This document shows, piece by piece, positions 52,064 to 60,927 of a stretch of DNA of 64,000 nucleotides. Each line of letters begins with the position of its first letter. The first letter of the stretch is position 1. The notes under the pieces were generated by a model that worked only from the letters and a program-made list of their open reading frames with translations, did not search any database and had not been told where the DNA came from. Source of the DNA: RPQJ01 sp963726665 (GTDB lineage: Bacteria > Pseudomonadota > Gammaproteobacteria > Steroidobacterales > Steroidobacteraceae). Where the stretch lies: the NCBI GenBank assembly GCA_963726665.1, contig CAVSDW010000011.1:186001-250000 (forward strand), given 5' to 3'. Made by a program: the position numbers and the translations under genes.

Positions 52064-52585
52064 TCAGCGCTCGCCCTGGTCGAGCAACTCCCGCAGGTTC
52101 GCAAATGGTCTCTGCCTGTCCTCCGCCGTCGAAGCGGTTTCGACGGCGGCGCCGGTGGTCGCGGCCACGCCGCACCCGGCCTCATCCTCGTGCATCGGCA
52201 CCAGCGGCATGCCGAGCAGCGTCTGTTCCTCGATCAACTCCGCCAGCGACAGCCGTTCGGCGTCGCCGGGCGCGGCCTCGTATCCGCCGGGCACTTCCTC
52301 GTCGCCGTCCGCGACGATCATCAGCCGGGCCTCGTCCTCGATGCCGCACTCGCAGGGCCGCAGGCATCGCTGGCAGGTCAGAATCACGCTGCCCTGCACC
52401 TGCAGGTCGACGGTCGGCCGTCCCTCGAACCTGCCGAACTCGAATACCGCGCGCACGCGCGTCCCGTCCAGCGCTCCCGCTTCGACCAGCCGCGGCATCT
52501 GCGTGAGGCCAAGCTCGCGTTCCAGCCTGGCCGAGCGACCCGCCAGTTCGATCGCATTGACCTGATCCGACCGGGCGGGCGACAT
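52064..52585 (-). CDS. yceD: YceD (DUF177), 23S rRNA accumulation protein
   Basis: 173 residues. The conserved LTCQRCLRPCECGIEDEARL holds the Cys-x2-Cys pair, followed by the acidic LSLAELIEEQTLLGMPLVPM and HEDEAGCG segments. YceD is linked to ribosome assembly and is co-transcribed with rpmF. I chose ATG 52585 because the distance to the CQRC motif matches the E. coli protein. A strong promoter just upstream puts the transcript start only a few bases before this ATG, and no ribosome site is visible, so the mRNA may be nearly leaderless. An in-frame ATG at 52618 would overlap the -35. Confidence 0.92.
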   Translation of the reverse strand: MSPARSDQVNAIELAGRSARLERELGLTQMPRLVEAGALDGTRVRAVFEFGRFEGRPTVDLQVQGSVILTCQRCLRPCECGIEDEARLMIVADGDEEVPGGYEAAPGDAERLSLAELIEEQTLLGMPLVPMHEDEAGCGVAATTGAAVETASTAEDRQRPFANLRELLDQGER

Positions 52586-52594
52586 GGGCCGCGT

Positions 52595-52623
52595 ATAATA
52601 GTGACGCACCCTCCCCATGTCAA
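52595..52623 (-). promoter_or_regulatory. Strong sigma-70 promoter of yceD-rpmF-plsX
   Basis: TTGACA (perfect -35, 52618-52623), a 17-bp spacer, then TATTAT (52595-52600) on the minus strand. The expected start is near 52588, that is 2-4 nt before the yceD ATG at 52585. Confidence 0.82.
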
Positions 52624-52682
52624 AACGAGTTCGGGCTTAAACCCTTGTTTTTCAAGGACCGGAGCGCGGGCTGGAGTCCTGC

Positions 52683-53276
52683 ATGAGCACCGATACACGG
52701 CCGCGGCTCGTCCTTGCCTCGACCTCGCCCTACCGCCGCGCCCTGCTCGACCGGCTTGGGCTCGAGTTCCAATGCGTATCGCCGGGCACGGACGAGGCTG
52801 CGCGGCCCGGGGAGGCCCCGCTCGATCTCGCGTGCCGACTCGCGCTGATGAAAGCCGAGTCGGTTGCCGCGGCCCGACCAGGGGCCGTGATCATCGGCTC
52901 GGACCAGGTCGCCGTGCTCGGCGAACAGGTGCTCGGGAAGCCCGGGACGGTCGAGCGCTGCATTGCGCAGCTCCGGCAATCTTCGGGGCGCGAGGTCGTG
53001 TTCCTCACGGCGGTGCACGTGGTGAACGGCCGCACCGGCACGGGAGAATCCCACGTGGACCGCACGGTCGTGAGATTCCGCGACCTGGCAGATCGCGAGA
53101 TCGAGCGCTACGTGGCGACCGAGAAACCGCTCGACTGCGCCGGCGGATTCAAGGCCGAATCCCTCGGGATATCGCTCTTCGAGCGCATCGAGTCCGGGGA
53201 CCCGACGGGCCTCACCGGGCTGCCCTTGATCTGGCTCTGCGGCGCGCTTCGCCGCGCGGGGATCCCGGTGCCTTGA
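52683..53276 (+). CDS. maf: Maf-family nucleotide pyrophosphatase (YceF type)
   Basis: 197 residues. The opening LVLASTSPYRRALLDRLGL has the Ser-Thr-Ser-x-x-Arg motif, GSDQVAVLGEQVLGKPG carries the catalytic Asp region, and EKPLDCAGGFKAESLGISLF completes the pocket. The YceF subgroup hydrolyses 7-methyl-GTP and related modified nucleotides to protect RNA. ATG 52683 has GGAG upstream. Its last 65 bp overlap the 3' end of rluC on the other strand. Confidence 0.94.
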   Translation: MSTDTRPRLVLASTSPYRRALLDRLGLEFQCVSPGTDEAARPGEAPLDLACRLALMKAESVAAARPGAVIIGSDQVAVLGEQVLGKPGTVERCIAQLRQSSGREVVFLTAVHVVNGRTGTGESHVDRTVVRFRDLADREIERYVATEKPLDCAGGFKAESLGISLFERIESGDPTGLTGLPLIWLCGALRRAGIPVP

Positions 53277-54255
53277 GGAGCGCATCGAGGACTGCTCCGA
53301 GGTCCTCGCCGAGCGGCGCGCTCACGTGCAGTGGCTCCCGCGAACCCGGGCGATTCACTCCGATCGACGCCGCATGCAGGAACATGCGGTTGAGCCCGTA
53401 CTGCCGGAGCTCCGCGTTCTTCTCGCGGTCGCCATACTTGTCGTCGCCCGCCACCGGGTGACCCGCGTAGGCCGCATGCACGCGGATCTGGTGCGTCTTG
53501 CCGGTGTCGATCGCGACTTCCACCAGGCTCGCGACGTTGCCGAAGAACTGCACGGGCCGGAACGTGCTCACGGCAACCTGGCCGTGCCCGCGGACCGCGA
53601 CGTGTCGTTCGCCGCCACGCCGTTCGTCGGTCGCGAGCGGGAGCTCGATGCGCTTCTGTCCCAGGTCCCACTTGCCGCAGACGAGCGCGAGGTACAGCTT
53701 CTCGGTGGTCCCCTCGCGAAGCTGCGCGTGCAGGTCGCGCAGCGCCGAGCGTCGCTTGGCGACGATCAGGCACCCGCTGGTCTCCCGATCGAGCCGATGC
53801 ACGAGGTCGAGTTCCTTCGCATCCGGGCGGGCGGCCCGGAGCGCCTCGATGACGCCGTGGGACGTCCCGCTGCCGCCGTGCACGGCGACCCCCGCGGGCT
53901 TGTTCAGGACCAGCAGGTCGGCGTCCTCGTAGACGATGGCCGCGGTGAGCAATTCCTGGAGCGAACGGCTGGGCGCGCGGGCCGCATCCGCGCCCGGCTC
54001 GGGCCGGCGGATGGGGGGAAGACGGATGCGATCGCCGGCGACCACGCGCTGGTCGGGCTTGGCGCGCTTGCTGTTGACCCGCACCTCGCCCTTGCGGAGC
54101 AGGCGATAGACATGCGTCCGGGGCACGCCCTTCAGGACGCGGAGCAGGAAGTTATCGAGGCGCTGGCCGTCGTCGCCTTCGCCAGCGTCGACGTACTGAA
54201 CGCCGCTGCCGGGCGCAGAGCCTTGAGCCCCCACCTTTTCGTTCTCGTAAGCCAT
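53212..54255 (-). CDS. rluC: RluC, 23S rRNA pseudouridine synthase
   Basis: 347 residues. The S4 domain (about 30-80) includes GQRLDNFLLRVLKGVPRTHV, and the synthase domain has the catalytic Asp in LVHRLDRETSGCLIVAK and the later GKTHQIRVHAAYAGHPVAGD. RluC modifies positions 955, 2504 and 2580 of 23S rRNA in E. coli. The position, divergent from rne and next to a maf/yceF gene, is the same as in E. coli and supports RluC over RluD. The final 20 residues are Arg-rich and lie over the maf 3' end. Confidence 0.94.
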   Translation of the reverse strand: MAYENEKVGAQGSAPGSGVQYVDAGEGDDGQRLDNFLLRVLKGVPRTHVYRLLRKGEVRVNSKRAKPDQRVVAGDRIRLPPIRRPEPGADAARAPSRSLQELLTAAIVYEDADLLVLNKPAGVAVHGGSGTSHGVIEALRAARPDAKELDLVHRLDRETSGCLIVAKRRSALRDLHAQLREGTTEKLYLALVCGKWDLGQKRIELPLATDERRGGERHVAVRGHGQVAVSTFRPVQFFGNVASLVEVAIDTGKTHQIRVHAAYAGHPVAGDDKYGDREKNAELRQYGLNRMFLHAASIGVNRPGSREPLHVSAPLGEDLGAVLDALLKAPGSPRGEARRRARSRAAR

Positions 54256-54638
54256 TGATTTGCCGGCGTTCGCTTGCTAGAGTCCACGGTCGTAGCGCTG
54301 CCGGACCGCTTGCGCGGACTGACGAGCGCCATACCCGCGTCGTGGCCATGGACCCTGAGGGACCGTGGCGCGCGCATCTTAGTTGGTTCTGATGCGTCAG
54401 ACCATCGCACTGCCGTGAACACGCGAAGGTGCCGCAGCCCCGGCGGGCTCTGGACCAGCGCGAACCGCGGCGGGATCGATGCCATGCAACCAGGATTCGG
54501 TCGAACGCCTGCGCTCTCGTGAGTGCATGCGCAAATGCAACAGCCGCATGAAAGAAGCCGCTGCAAGACCTCTCCGCAGGCCCAAGGCAACACCCGCCCG
54601 GTCGTTCACGGTCCCTAGCTCGTATTCAGCGAGGACCG
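54256..54638 (+). promoter_or_regulatory. rne leader and rluC-rne intergenic region
   Basis: 383 bp without a supported gene. In E. coli rne has a long 5' leader through which RNase E regulates its own mRNA, and the gene order here is the same, so most of this stretch is probably the rne leader. GAGG lies 5 nt before the rne ATG. I cannot identify the known hairpins or a clear promoter by eye. Several short GC-rich inverted stretches are present, none outstanding. Confidence 0.5.
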
Positions 54639-57341
54639 ATGAAGAGAATGCTCGTCAACGCAACCCAGGAAGAGGAGTTGCGAGTAGCGCTGGTCGACGG
54701 CCAGCGGATCTATGACCTGGACATCGAGATACCGTCCAGGGAAACGAAGAAAGCCAACGTCTACAAGGGACGGATCACACGGGTCGAACCCAGCCTGGAA
54801 GCGGCTTTCGTCGACTACGGCGCGGAACGTCACGGCTTCCTGCCGCTGAAGGAAATCTCCCGCGAGTACTTCAAGGCACAGGAAGGCGAAGGCGGCGCCC
54901 GCCCCGGCATCCGCGAACTCGTACAGGAAGGCCAGGAACTGATCGTCCAGGTCGAGAAGGAAGAGCGCGGCAACAAGGGTGCGGCGCTCACGACTTTCAT
55001 CAGCCTGGCCGGGCGATTCCTGGTGCTGATGCCGAACAACCCGCGCGCGGGCGGCGTCTCCCGTCGCATCGAGGGCGAGGACCGCGACCAGCTGCGCGAG
55101 GCGATGGACAACCTGCAGATCCCCGACGGCATGGGCGCCATCGTGCGCACGGCCGGCGTCGGGCGCACGGCCGAGGAACTGCAGTGGGACGTCAACAACC
55201 TGGTCGACATCTGGAACGCCATCAAGCAGGCCTCTGACGGCCGCCCCGGCCTGTTCCTGATCTACCAGGAGAGCAAGGCGATCCTGCGCGCGCTGCGCGA
55301 CTACCTGTCCGACGACATCGGCGAGATCCTGGTGGACAAGCAGGAGATCTTCGCCGAGGCGCAGGACTACATGCAGCGCTTCATGCCGGGCAACCTGCGC
55401 AAGCTCAAGTACTACGACGACCACGTCCCTCTCTTCACGCGCTACCAGATCGAGAGCCAGATCGAGTCGGCGTACTCGCACAAGGTCACGCTGCCCTCCG
55501 GCGGCAGCATCGTCATCGATCACACCGAGGCGCTGGTGTCCATCGACATCAACTCGGCGCGCAGCACGCGCGGCACCGACATCGAGACGACCGCCTGCAA
55601 CACGAACCTCGAGGCCGCGGACGAAATCGCCCGCCAGATGCGCCTGCGGGACGTCGGTGGCCTCATCGTCATCGACTTCATCGACATGGAGTCGCAGAAG
55701 AACCAGCGCGCGGTCGAGGATCGCCTGCGCGATGCCGTGAAGCAGGACCGCGCCCGCATCCAGATCGGACGCATCTCGCGCTTCGGGCTGCTGGAGCTTT
55801 CCCGCCAGCGCCTGCGCCCGTCGATCAGCGAGACGACCAACATCGTCTGCCCGCGCTGCAACGGCATGGGCGTGATCCGCAGCGTCGAGTCGCTCGCGCT
55901 CGCGATCCTGCGCCTGATCGGCGAGGAAGCGCGCAAGGACCGCACGGCGAAGGTGATCGCTCACCTGCCGGTCGACGTCGCGACCTACCTCATGAACGAG
56001 AAGCGGGACTGGTTGAACAGCATCGAGTCCCGCAGCGAAGTGGACGTCATCCTGGTCCCCAACCGCTATCTCGAGACTCCGGCCTATGAGTTGCGACGCG
56101 TTCGCGACGACGAGGCCGACATGCCCGAGTTCTCCGTGATCAGCCACCAGATGGCCGTGCAGCCCCAGGTGGACCTCGACGCCATCGCGGCCGAGGAGAA
56201 GGCGTCTCCCCCGCCCGTGCCCGCCGTCACGACCGTGGTGCCGAGCACCCCGGCCCCGCCGCCGGCCCCGGAGCCGGTCGCCGTCGCGGCAGCAGCACCC
56301 GTGGCAGTCGTCGCCCCGCAATTCGGCCCGCGCGACGGCGTATTCGTGCGCCTGTGGCGCTGGCTCGCAGGCGACAAGCGCGCGCCCGAACCCGCGCAGG
56401 ACGCAGTGCGTGGACGCGAGGAGCCGAACCGCCCGCGCGACCAGGGGCGCGATCGCAGCCGCTCGCGGGACCGCGATGAGCGCGGCCGCCGGGATGGACG
56501 TCGTGACGAGCGTGGACGCGAGGACCGCAATCGCGACGAGAAGCGTGCCGATCGCGGCGATCGCGACCGTCGGCCAGGACAGCGCGGCGAACAGCGCAAT
56601 GAGCAGCGTGGTGAGCAGCGCAACGCACAGCGTGGCGAGCAACGCGCGGGCGAGCGCGGTGATCGCAACGACGAGCGTGGACGCAGGCCGGACCCGTCGC
56701 AGCAGGGTGGACCGCGCGAACGGCGGCCGGACGGGCAGCAACGCCAGTCGCAGCCGTCCCAGCAACAACAGTCGCAGCAACAGCAGCCACAGCCGCGCCA
56801 GGACACCGCTCCCGTGGCGCAGCAGCAGCCCCGACCCGAGAACCAGGGCCCGCAGGAGGGCCAGCGTCCCGAGCAGGGCGATCGGCCGGAAGGCGAACGC
56901 AGCGAGCGCGGCGGACGCAGGTCGCGCCGCGGCGGCCGCCGGCGCCGTCGGGAGCCTGGCGAGGGCTATGCGGCCGGTGAGCAGCGCAACGGAGACGCAG
57001 GCCCGGACGACTCGTCCGTGCCGCGGTCGGAGGGTGCGGGTGCGGAGTCGCGGCCGGACGGAGCGCCCGAGGCCCGTGAACAGGCCCGTCCGCAGCGCGA
57101 GCAATTCGCGCCGTCGCCGGACTTCGCGCGGCCGGCCTCGCAGCAGGACCAGCCTTATTCGGCGCCCGCGCCGGAGGGCCAGGCCCCGCGCTCCGGCTCG
57201 TTCGACTTCGAGCACCGGCCCGAGCCGGTCAGGTACGAGCCGCCGGCGCTGCCGATCGTGAGGCCGCCGCACGACGTCCAGGAGTGGACACCCGCTCCGC
57301 CCAATGACGCGACACGAGAGGCGCCGCGCAACGAGCCCTGA
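54639..57341 (+). CDS. rne: RNase E, endoribonuclease and degradosome scaffold
   Basis: 900 residues. The S1 domain spans about 35-125 (ANVYKGRITRVEPSLEAAFV). The catalytic DNase I-like part has Asp residues in ALVSIDINSARSTRG (about 303) and GLIVIDFIDM (about 345), and the Zn-link is CPRCNGMG (about 405). The first 510 residues are well conserved. From about 530 on the protein is low-complexity: Pro/Ala-rich, then Arg/Asp-rich RNA-binding repeats (DRSRSRDRDERGRR-like), then Gln-rich and Glu/Arg-rich parts. These are the expected disordered scaffold. A helix EFGPRDGVFVRLWRWLAG-like segment near 560 could be a membrane-targeting or partner site. Confidence 0.97.
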   Translation: MKRMLVNATQEEELRVALVDGQRIYDLDIEIPSRETKKANVYKGRITRVEPSLEAAFVDYGAERHGFLPLKEISREYFKAQEGEGGARPGIRELVQEGQELIVQVEKEERGNKGAALTTFISLAGRFLVLMPNNPRAGGVSRRIEGEDRDQLREAMDNLQIPDGMGAIVRTAGVGRTAEELQWDVNNLVDIWNAIKQASDGRPGLFLIYQESKAILRALRDYLSDDIGEILVDKQEIFAEAQDYMQRFMPGNLRKLKYYDDHVPLFTRYQIESQIESAYSHKVTLPSGGSIVIDHTEALVSIDINSARSTRGTDIETTACNTNLEAADEIARQMRLRDVGGLIVIDFIDMESQKNQRAVEDRLRDAVKQDRARIQIGRISRFGLLELSRQRLRPSISETTNIVCPRCNGMGVIRSVESLALAILRLIGEEARKDRTAKVIAHLPVDVATYLMNEKRDWLNSIESRSEVDVILVPNRYLETPAYELRRVRDDEADMPEFSVISHQMAVQPQVDLDAIAAEEKASPPPVPAVTTVVPSTPAPPPAPEPVAVAAAAPVAVVAPQFGPRDGVFVRLWRWLAGDKRAPEPAQDAVRGREEPNRPRDQGRDRSRSRDRDERGRRDGRRDERGREDRNRDEKRADRGDRDRRPGQRGEQRNEQRGEQRNAQRGEQRAGERGDRNDERGRRPDPSQQGGPRERRPDGQQRQSQPSQQQQSQQQQPQPRQDTAPVAQQQPRPENQGPQEGQRPEQGDRPEGERSERGGRRSRRGGRRRRREPGEGYAAGEQRNGDAGPDDSSVPRSEGAGAESRPDGAPEAREQARPQREQFAPSPDFARPASQQDQPYSAPAPEGQAPRSGSFDFEHRPEPVRYEPPALPIVRPPHDVQEWTPAPPNDATREAPRNEP

Positions 57342-57354
57342 GGCCGTGCGGCGC

Positions 57355-57852
57355 TTACCGCCGCGCAGCCGAGCGTGACATCACTTCGTCGAGGAGGCCC
57401 CGTGAGGCCTCCTCGGCGAGGTCGAGCACGTGCTCGAACCCTACCGGCCCGCCGTAGTACGGGTCCGGCACGTCCTCTTCCTCGATCGCAGGCGCGAACT
57501 CGAGGAACAGGCGCACGCGTTCCCGGTATTGCTCAGGGCTGCGGTCGAGCAGGATCGCGCGGTTCAGCCGGTCCATCGCGATCACGAGGTCGAATCGCTC
57601 GAAGTCGGAATCCTCCACCATGCGTGCACGCAGGCTGTGGAGGTCGACTCCGCGGCGCGATGCCGCGGCGATCGCACGCCGGTCAGGCGGGTCGCCCACG
57701 TGGTAGTCGTGGGTGCCGGCGGAATCTATCTCGATGCCTAGATGCGGTGCGCGTTCCGCGACCAGTTGCCGGAAGACGCCTTCTGCCGTGGGCGAGCGGC
57801 AGATGTTGCCCATGCACACGAATAGCACCGAATACCTGGCTCTGGTTTCCAT
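57355..57852 (-). CDS. Low-molecular-weight protein-tyrosine phosphatase
   Basis: 165 residues. The phosphate loop is VCMGNICRSP, the C-x5-R signature, close to the N-terminus. The general acid Asp is in EDVPDPYYGG. GIEIDSAGTHDYHVGDPPDR is the usual following region. It could act on a tyrosine kinase for exopolysaccharide, on arsenate or on arginine phosphate; no such partner lies here. In related genomes a gene of this kind is often near kdsB and lpxK, which are only 4 kb away. It converges on rne (13 bp) and follows the GST gene by 38 bp. Confidence 0.93.
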   Translation of the reverse strand: METRARYSVLFVCMGNICRSPTAEGVFRQLVAERAPHLGIEIDSAGTHDYHVGDPPDRRAIAAASRRGVDLHSLRARMVEDSDFERFDLVIAMDRLNRAILLDRSPEQYRERVRLFLEFAPAIEEEDVPDPYYGGPVGFEHVLDLAEEASRGLLDEVMSRSAARR

Positions 57853-57890
57853 CGCCGCCTTCCTGATGAGCGCCGGACCGGGCAGGCCCC

Positions 57891-58580
57891 TCATGTCGCC
57901 ATGATCACGGGACCGCCCTTTGCCTCCGCGCGCTGGTACGCCGGACGCGCCCTGATCCGTGCGAGGTATTCGCGAAGACGCGGGCACGACTCCGTTCCGG
58001 ACGCGCGCGACAGCAGCGCCTCGACCGCGAAGCTCATCTGGAAATCCGCCATGGAAAGGTCCGGCCCCGCGAACCAGCGGTGGCTGGACAGGTGGCTCTC
58101 GATGAACGCCGTGGCGGCCTGCAGGTTCGGGTCGACCAGCTGCGCCTGCACTTTCGCGCACAACGCGCGCGCGATGGGGCGGGCGAAGAACGGCATCGGC
58201 TGCTTCGGAATCGTCGTGAACACGAGCTTCATCACCAGCCAGTTCATGAGCGACCCTTCGGCATAGTGCATCCAGTAGCGGCACTGCAGGTGCTCTGCGC
58301 TGCCGGCGGGTGGCTGCAGGTGCGCCAGTTCGCCCTTCGCCGTCGCCCCGTACTTCTCGACCAGGTATTCGATGATGGCGCCGGACTCCGCGACCACGAT
58401 TCCGTCGTCCGTGATCACGGGCGATTTTCCGAGCGGGTGAATCGCCTTGAGTTCGGGCGGCGCCAGTCGTGTCGCCGGGTTGCGCCGGTATACCTTGAGC
58501 TCGTAGGGGACGCCAAGTTCCTCGAGCAGCCACAGGATGCGCTGCGAACGCGAGGTTTCAAGATGGTGGATCGTGAGCAT
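57891..58580 (-). CDS. Glutathione S-transferase family protein
   Basis: 229 residues. The thioredoxin-like N-terminal domain has LETSRSQRILWLLEELGVPY, with a Ser-Arg-Ser active-site region, and the GSH-binding cis-Pro and Glu-Ser in PLGKSPVITDDGIVVAESGAI. A helical C-terminal domain follows with DLSMADFQMSFAVEALL. It resembles cytosolic GSTs of the beta or related classes. The substrate is unknown. It ends 38 bp before the tyrosine phosphatase and begins 8 bp after sodC, so it may be co-transcribed with sodC in a stress-related unit. Confidence 0.92.
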   Translation of the reverse strand: MLTIHHLETSRSQRILWLLEELGVPYELKVYRRNPATRLAPPELKAIHPLGKSPVITDDGIVVAESGAIIEYLVEKYGATAKGELAHLQPPAGSAEHLQCRYWMHYAEGSLMNWLVMKLVFTTIPKQPMPFFARPIARALCAKVQAQLVDPNLQAATAFIESHLSSHRWFAGPDLSMADFQMSFAVEALLSRASGTESCPRLREYLARIRARPAYQRAEAKGGPVIMAT

Positions 58581-58588
58581 GAATGACC

Positions 58589-59110
58589 TCAGGGAATGAT
58601 GCCGCAGACCATGCGGGTGCCGCCGCCACCCAGGGCCGCCGGATGGTCGGAGTGATTGTCGCCTCCCACGTGCACCATCAGCGAATGACCCGTGAGATCA
58701 GTCAACTTGAGGCGCGGGGCGAGGACCGGCTGGCTGGCGACGCCATCCGTGTTCACGTACAGGGCCGGCAGGTCGCCCAGGTGACCGTCGCCCCACGGGA
58801 ACCCGTGCTGCCCCGTTTTCTGCGGGTCGTAGTGGCCACCCGCCGCGAGCGCGGGAACCTTCTTGCCGTCCTTCTCGCCCGGTTGGCAGCTCGGGTTCTC
58901 GTGCACGTGAAATCCGTGCAGGCCCGCGGGCAGCCCCGTGAGACTGGGGGTGAAGACGAGCCCGTACTTCGACTCGGTCACCGTCACCGTGCCGGCGCTC
59001 GCGCCGACGCCGTTCTCGTCGACGAAGTTCATCTTGATCGTGACACCGCCATCGGCGAGTGCACTGAGCGGGATAGAGGCCAGCAGTACGGCAATTGACA
59101 GGACTCTCAT
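58589..59110 (-). CDS. sodC: Cu/Zn superoxide dismutase, periplasmic
   Basis: 173 residues with a signal peptide (about 1-19, ASIPLSALADG). Copper ligands are in LHGFHVHENPSC, the bridging His is in GGHYDP with zinc ligands in DGHLGDLPAL, and the last copper His is in SLMVHVGGDNHSDHP. The disulfide Cys pair (PSC and MVCGIIP) is present. It dismutates superoxide in the periplasm. It lies 8 bp before the GST gene on the same strand and diverges from the sugar dehydrogenase gene. Confidence 0.96.
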   Translation of the reverse strand: MRVLSIAVLLASIPLSALADGGVTIKMNFVDENGVGASAGTVTVTESKYGLVFTPSLTGLPAGLHGFHVHENPSCQPGEKDGKKVPALAAGGHYDPQKTGQHGFPWGDGHLGDLPALYVNTDGVASQPVLAPRLKLTDLTGHSLMVHVGGDNHSDHPAALGGGGTRMVCGIIP

Positions 59111-59347
59111 GGTTTCGCTCCTGGTTGGTGAATCCGGCCCGCGAGGATCGCGCGGCGCTCGCCACCGTAGTGACCCGTCGAGTGCTCCGAAGTTCATCTT
59201 ACTCCGCCCTCGTGTTTCAGCGGACCCTTGCCGCCGATCGCACCGTCGAGGGTGCTTCCCGCAGCCGACACGCCCCGCCGGAGAAGCGTGCGGCACCGCC
59301 TTCCTGCTACCATCGTTTGCAGCACGGCCAAGCACCCGCCACTGCCG

Positions 59348-60547
59348 ATGAGACCAAATCGCGCGACCGTCGCGCTCCTGACCATCCTCGCGCTCGCAAC
59401 CTGCGGCGTGCTCGCGTATGCGCGGTTTGGTCCGCCAAGGATCGGCGACGCACGCATCCTGCTCGCCTCCCTGACCGGCCGAAGCGTCGGGGCACCGGGC
59501 GGAAACGTCGTCGCGACCCGCCTGCGTCCGGCCCACGGATTCGAGATCGGCCTGTACGCGGGAGACGTCCCGCTGGCGCGCTGGCTGCAATTCACCGGCA
59601 GCGGCGATCTCGTGGTCGCGCGCACGCGTGCCGGCGAAGTCCTGCTGCTCGAACGCGACCGTAACGGCGACGGCCGGGCGGACGCTCGCCGCATCCTGCT
59701 CACCGGTCTGGACGGGCCGCACGGACTCGCGATTCGCGACGGCTGGCTCTACGTTGCAGAGAAGACCGCAGTCGGTCGCATGCGCTTCGACGAGCAGGCA
59801 GGCGCCGCGCAAGGCGACTACCAACGCATCATCACCGGACTCACGGCCGACGGAAACCACGTCACGCGCACCATCGGATTCGGTCCGGACGGCATGCTCT
59901 ACCTCTCGCAGGGTTCGACCTGCAACGTCTGCGAGGAAAAGGACCCGCGCCGCGCCACGATGATGCGATTCGCGCCCGACGGCACGAAGGGCGAGATCTA
60001 CGCGACCGGACTGCGCAACAGCGTCGGATTCGACTGGGCGCCCTGGGATGGCGCGCTCTACGCCACCGAGAACGGTCGCGACCTTCTCGGCGACGACTTC
60101 CCACCGGATGAATTGAACCGCATCGAGCGCGGAGCTTTCTACGGCTGGCCGTACCTGAACGGCTTCAACGTCCTCGATCCCGACCTCGGCCCCGGCCACG
60201 AATCGCTGCTTGCCAGCGCGAAACGGCCCGCGCACGGCTTCCGCGCGCACAACGCACCGCTCGGCATCGTATTCCTGCGCTCGCAGCCGCGGCCGCCCGG
60301 ATACGAGCGCGCGGCGATCGTCGCACTGCACGGGTCGTGGAACCGTTCGGTGCTGGATGGCTATAAGCTGGTGTCGCTGCACTGGCGCGACGACGGCTCG
60401 ATCGACGAGCGCGATTTCCTGACCGGGTTCCTCGGCGAGCCAGGCGTCATGGGTCGCCCGGCCGGTGTTGCCGAAGGACCCGACGGCGCGATCTACGTCG
60501 CCGATGATTACGCGGGGGCGATCTATCGGGTGGCCCCCCGCAGATAG
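59348..60547 (+). CDS. PQQ-type sugar dehydrogenase (sorbosone dehydrogenase family)
   Basis: 399 residues. An N-terminal hydrophobic segment (about 7-24) is a signal or membrane anchor. The rest is a six-bladed beta-propeller: HGFEIGLYAGDVPLARWLQF, LDGPHGLAIRDGWLYVAEKT, GSTCNVCEEKDPRRATMMRF, and GLRNSVGFDWAPWDGALYAT. The CNVC pair and the ALHGSWNRSVLDGYKLV segment are typical of the sorbosone dehydrogenase group, which oxidises sugars with PQQ. No pqq biosynthesis gene is in the window, so whether the cofactor is made here is unknown. yciH follows after 5 bp. Confidence 0.9.
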   Translation: MRPNRATVALLTILALATCGVLAYARFGPPRIGDARILLASLTGRSVGAPGGNVVATRLRPAHGFEIGLYAGDVPLARWLQFTGSGDLVVARTRAGEVLLLERDRNGDGRADARRILLTGLDGPHGLAIRDGWLYVAEKTAVGRMRFDEQAGAAQGDYQRIITGLTADGNHVTRTIGFGPDGMLYLSQGSTCNVCEEKDPRRATMMRFAPDGTKGEIYATGLRNSVGFDWAPWDGALYATENGRDLLGDDFPPDELNRIERGAFYGWPYLNGFNVLDPDLGPGHESLLASAKRPAHGFRAHNAPLGIVFLRSQPRPPGYERAAIVALHGSWNRSVLDGYKLVSLHWRDDGSIDERDFLTGFLGEPGVMGRPAGVAEGPDGAIYVADDYAGAIYRVAPRR

Positions 60548-60552
60548 AAGTC

Positions 60553-60921
60553 ATGTCGAACACGAGACTCGTCTACTCCACCGGCCAGGGCCGGTTGTGC
60601 CCCGAATGCGCCCGGCCGATGTCGGACTGCCGCTGCCGGCGCAGCAAGCCCGCACAGGCGGCCTCGAACGCGCCAAAGGGCGACGGCATCGTGCGCATCG
60701 GCCGTGAAACCAAGGGACGCAAGGGCAAGGGCGTCACGGTCGTCGCGGGCCTGCCTCTCGCAGGCACGGCGCTCGAAGAACTCGCCACGCGGCTCAAGAA
60801 GCGCTGCGGATCGGGCGGCAGCGTGCACGATGGCGTGATCGAGATCCAGGGCGATCACCGCGACGTGCTGGTCGCCGAACTGGCGACGCTCGGCTACGTA
60901 ACACGGCGCTCCGGCGGCTGA
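60553..60921 (+). CDS. yciH: YciH, SUI1-type translation factor
   Basis: 122 residues. The C-terminal SUI1 domain (about 40-120) includes ETKGRKGKGVTVVAGLPLAG and LKKRCGSGGSVHDGVIEIQG. The N-terminus has a cysteine cluster, CPECARPMSDCRC, likely to bind zinc. YciH is the bacterial relative of eIF1 and influences start-codon choice, especially on unusual starts. It lies 5 bp after the sugar dehydrogenase and 6 bp before rluF. Confidence 0.93.
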   Translation: MSNTRLVYSTGQGRLCPECARPMSDCRCRRSKPAQAASNAPKGDGIVRIGRETKGRKGKGVTVVAGLPLAGTALEELATRLKKRCGSGGSVHDGVIEIQGDHRDVLVAELATLGYVTRRSGG

Positions 60922-60927
60922 GCGCGG

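Noticed and set aside
56400..56960. Repetitive CGCGACGAGCG-like DNA in the rne 3' part, possible repeat array
   Set aside because: It encodes the Arg/Asp/Gln-rich disordered scaffold of RNase E. The repetition follows from amino-acid composition, and there are no uniform units or spacers as in CRISPR.
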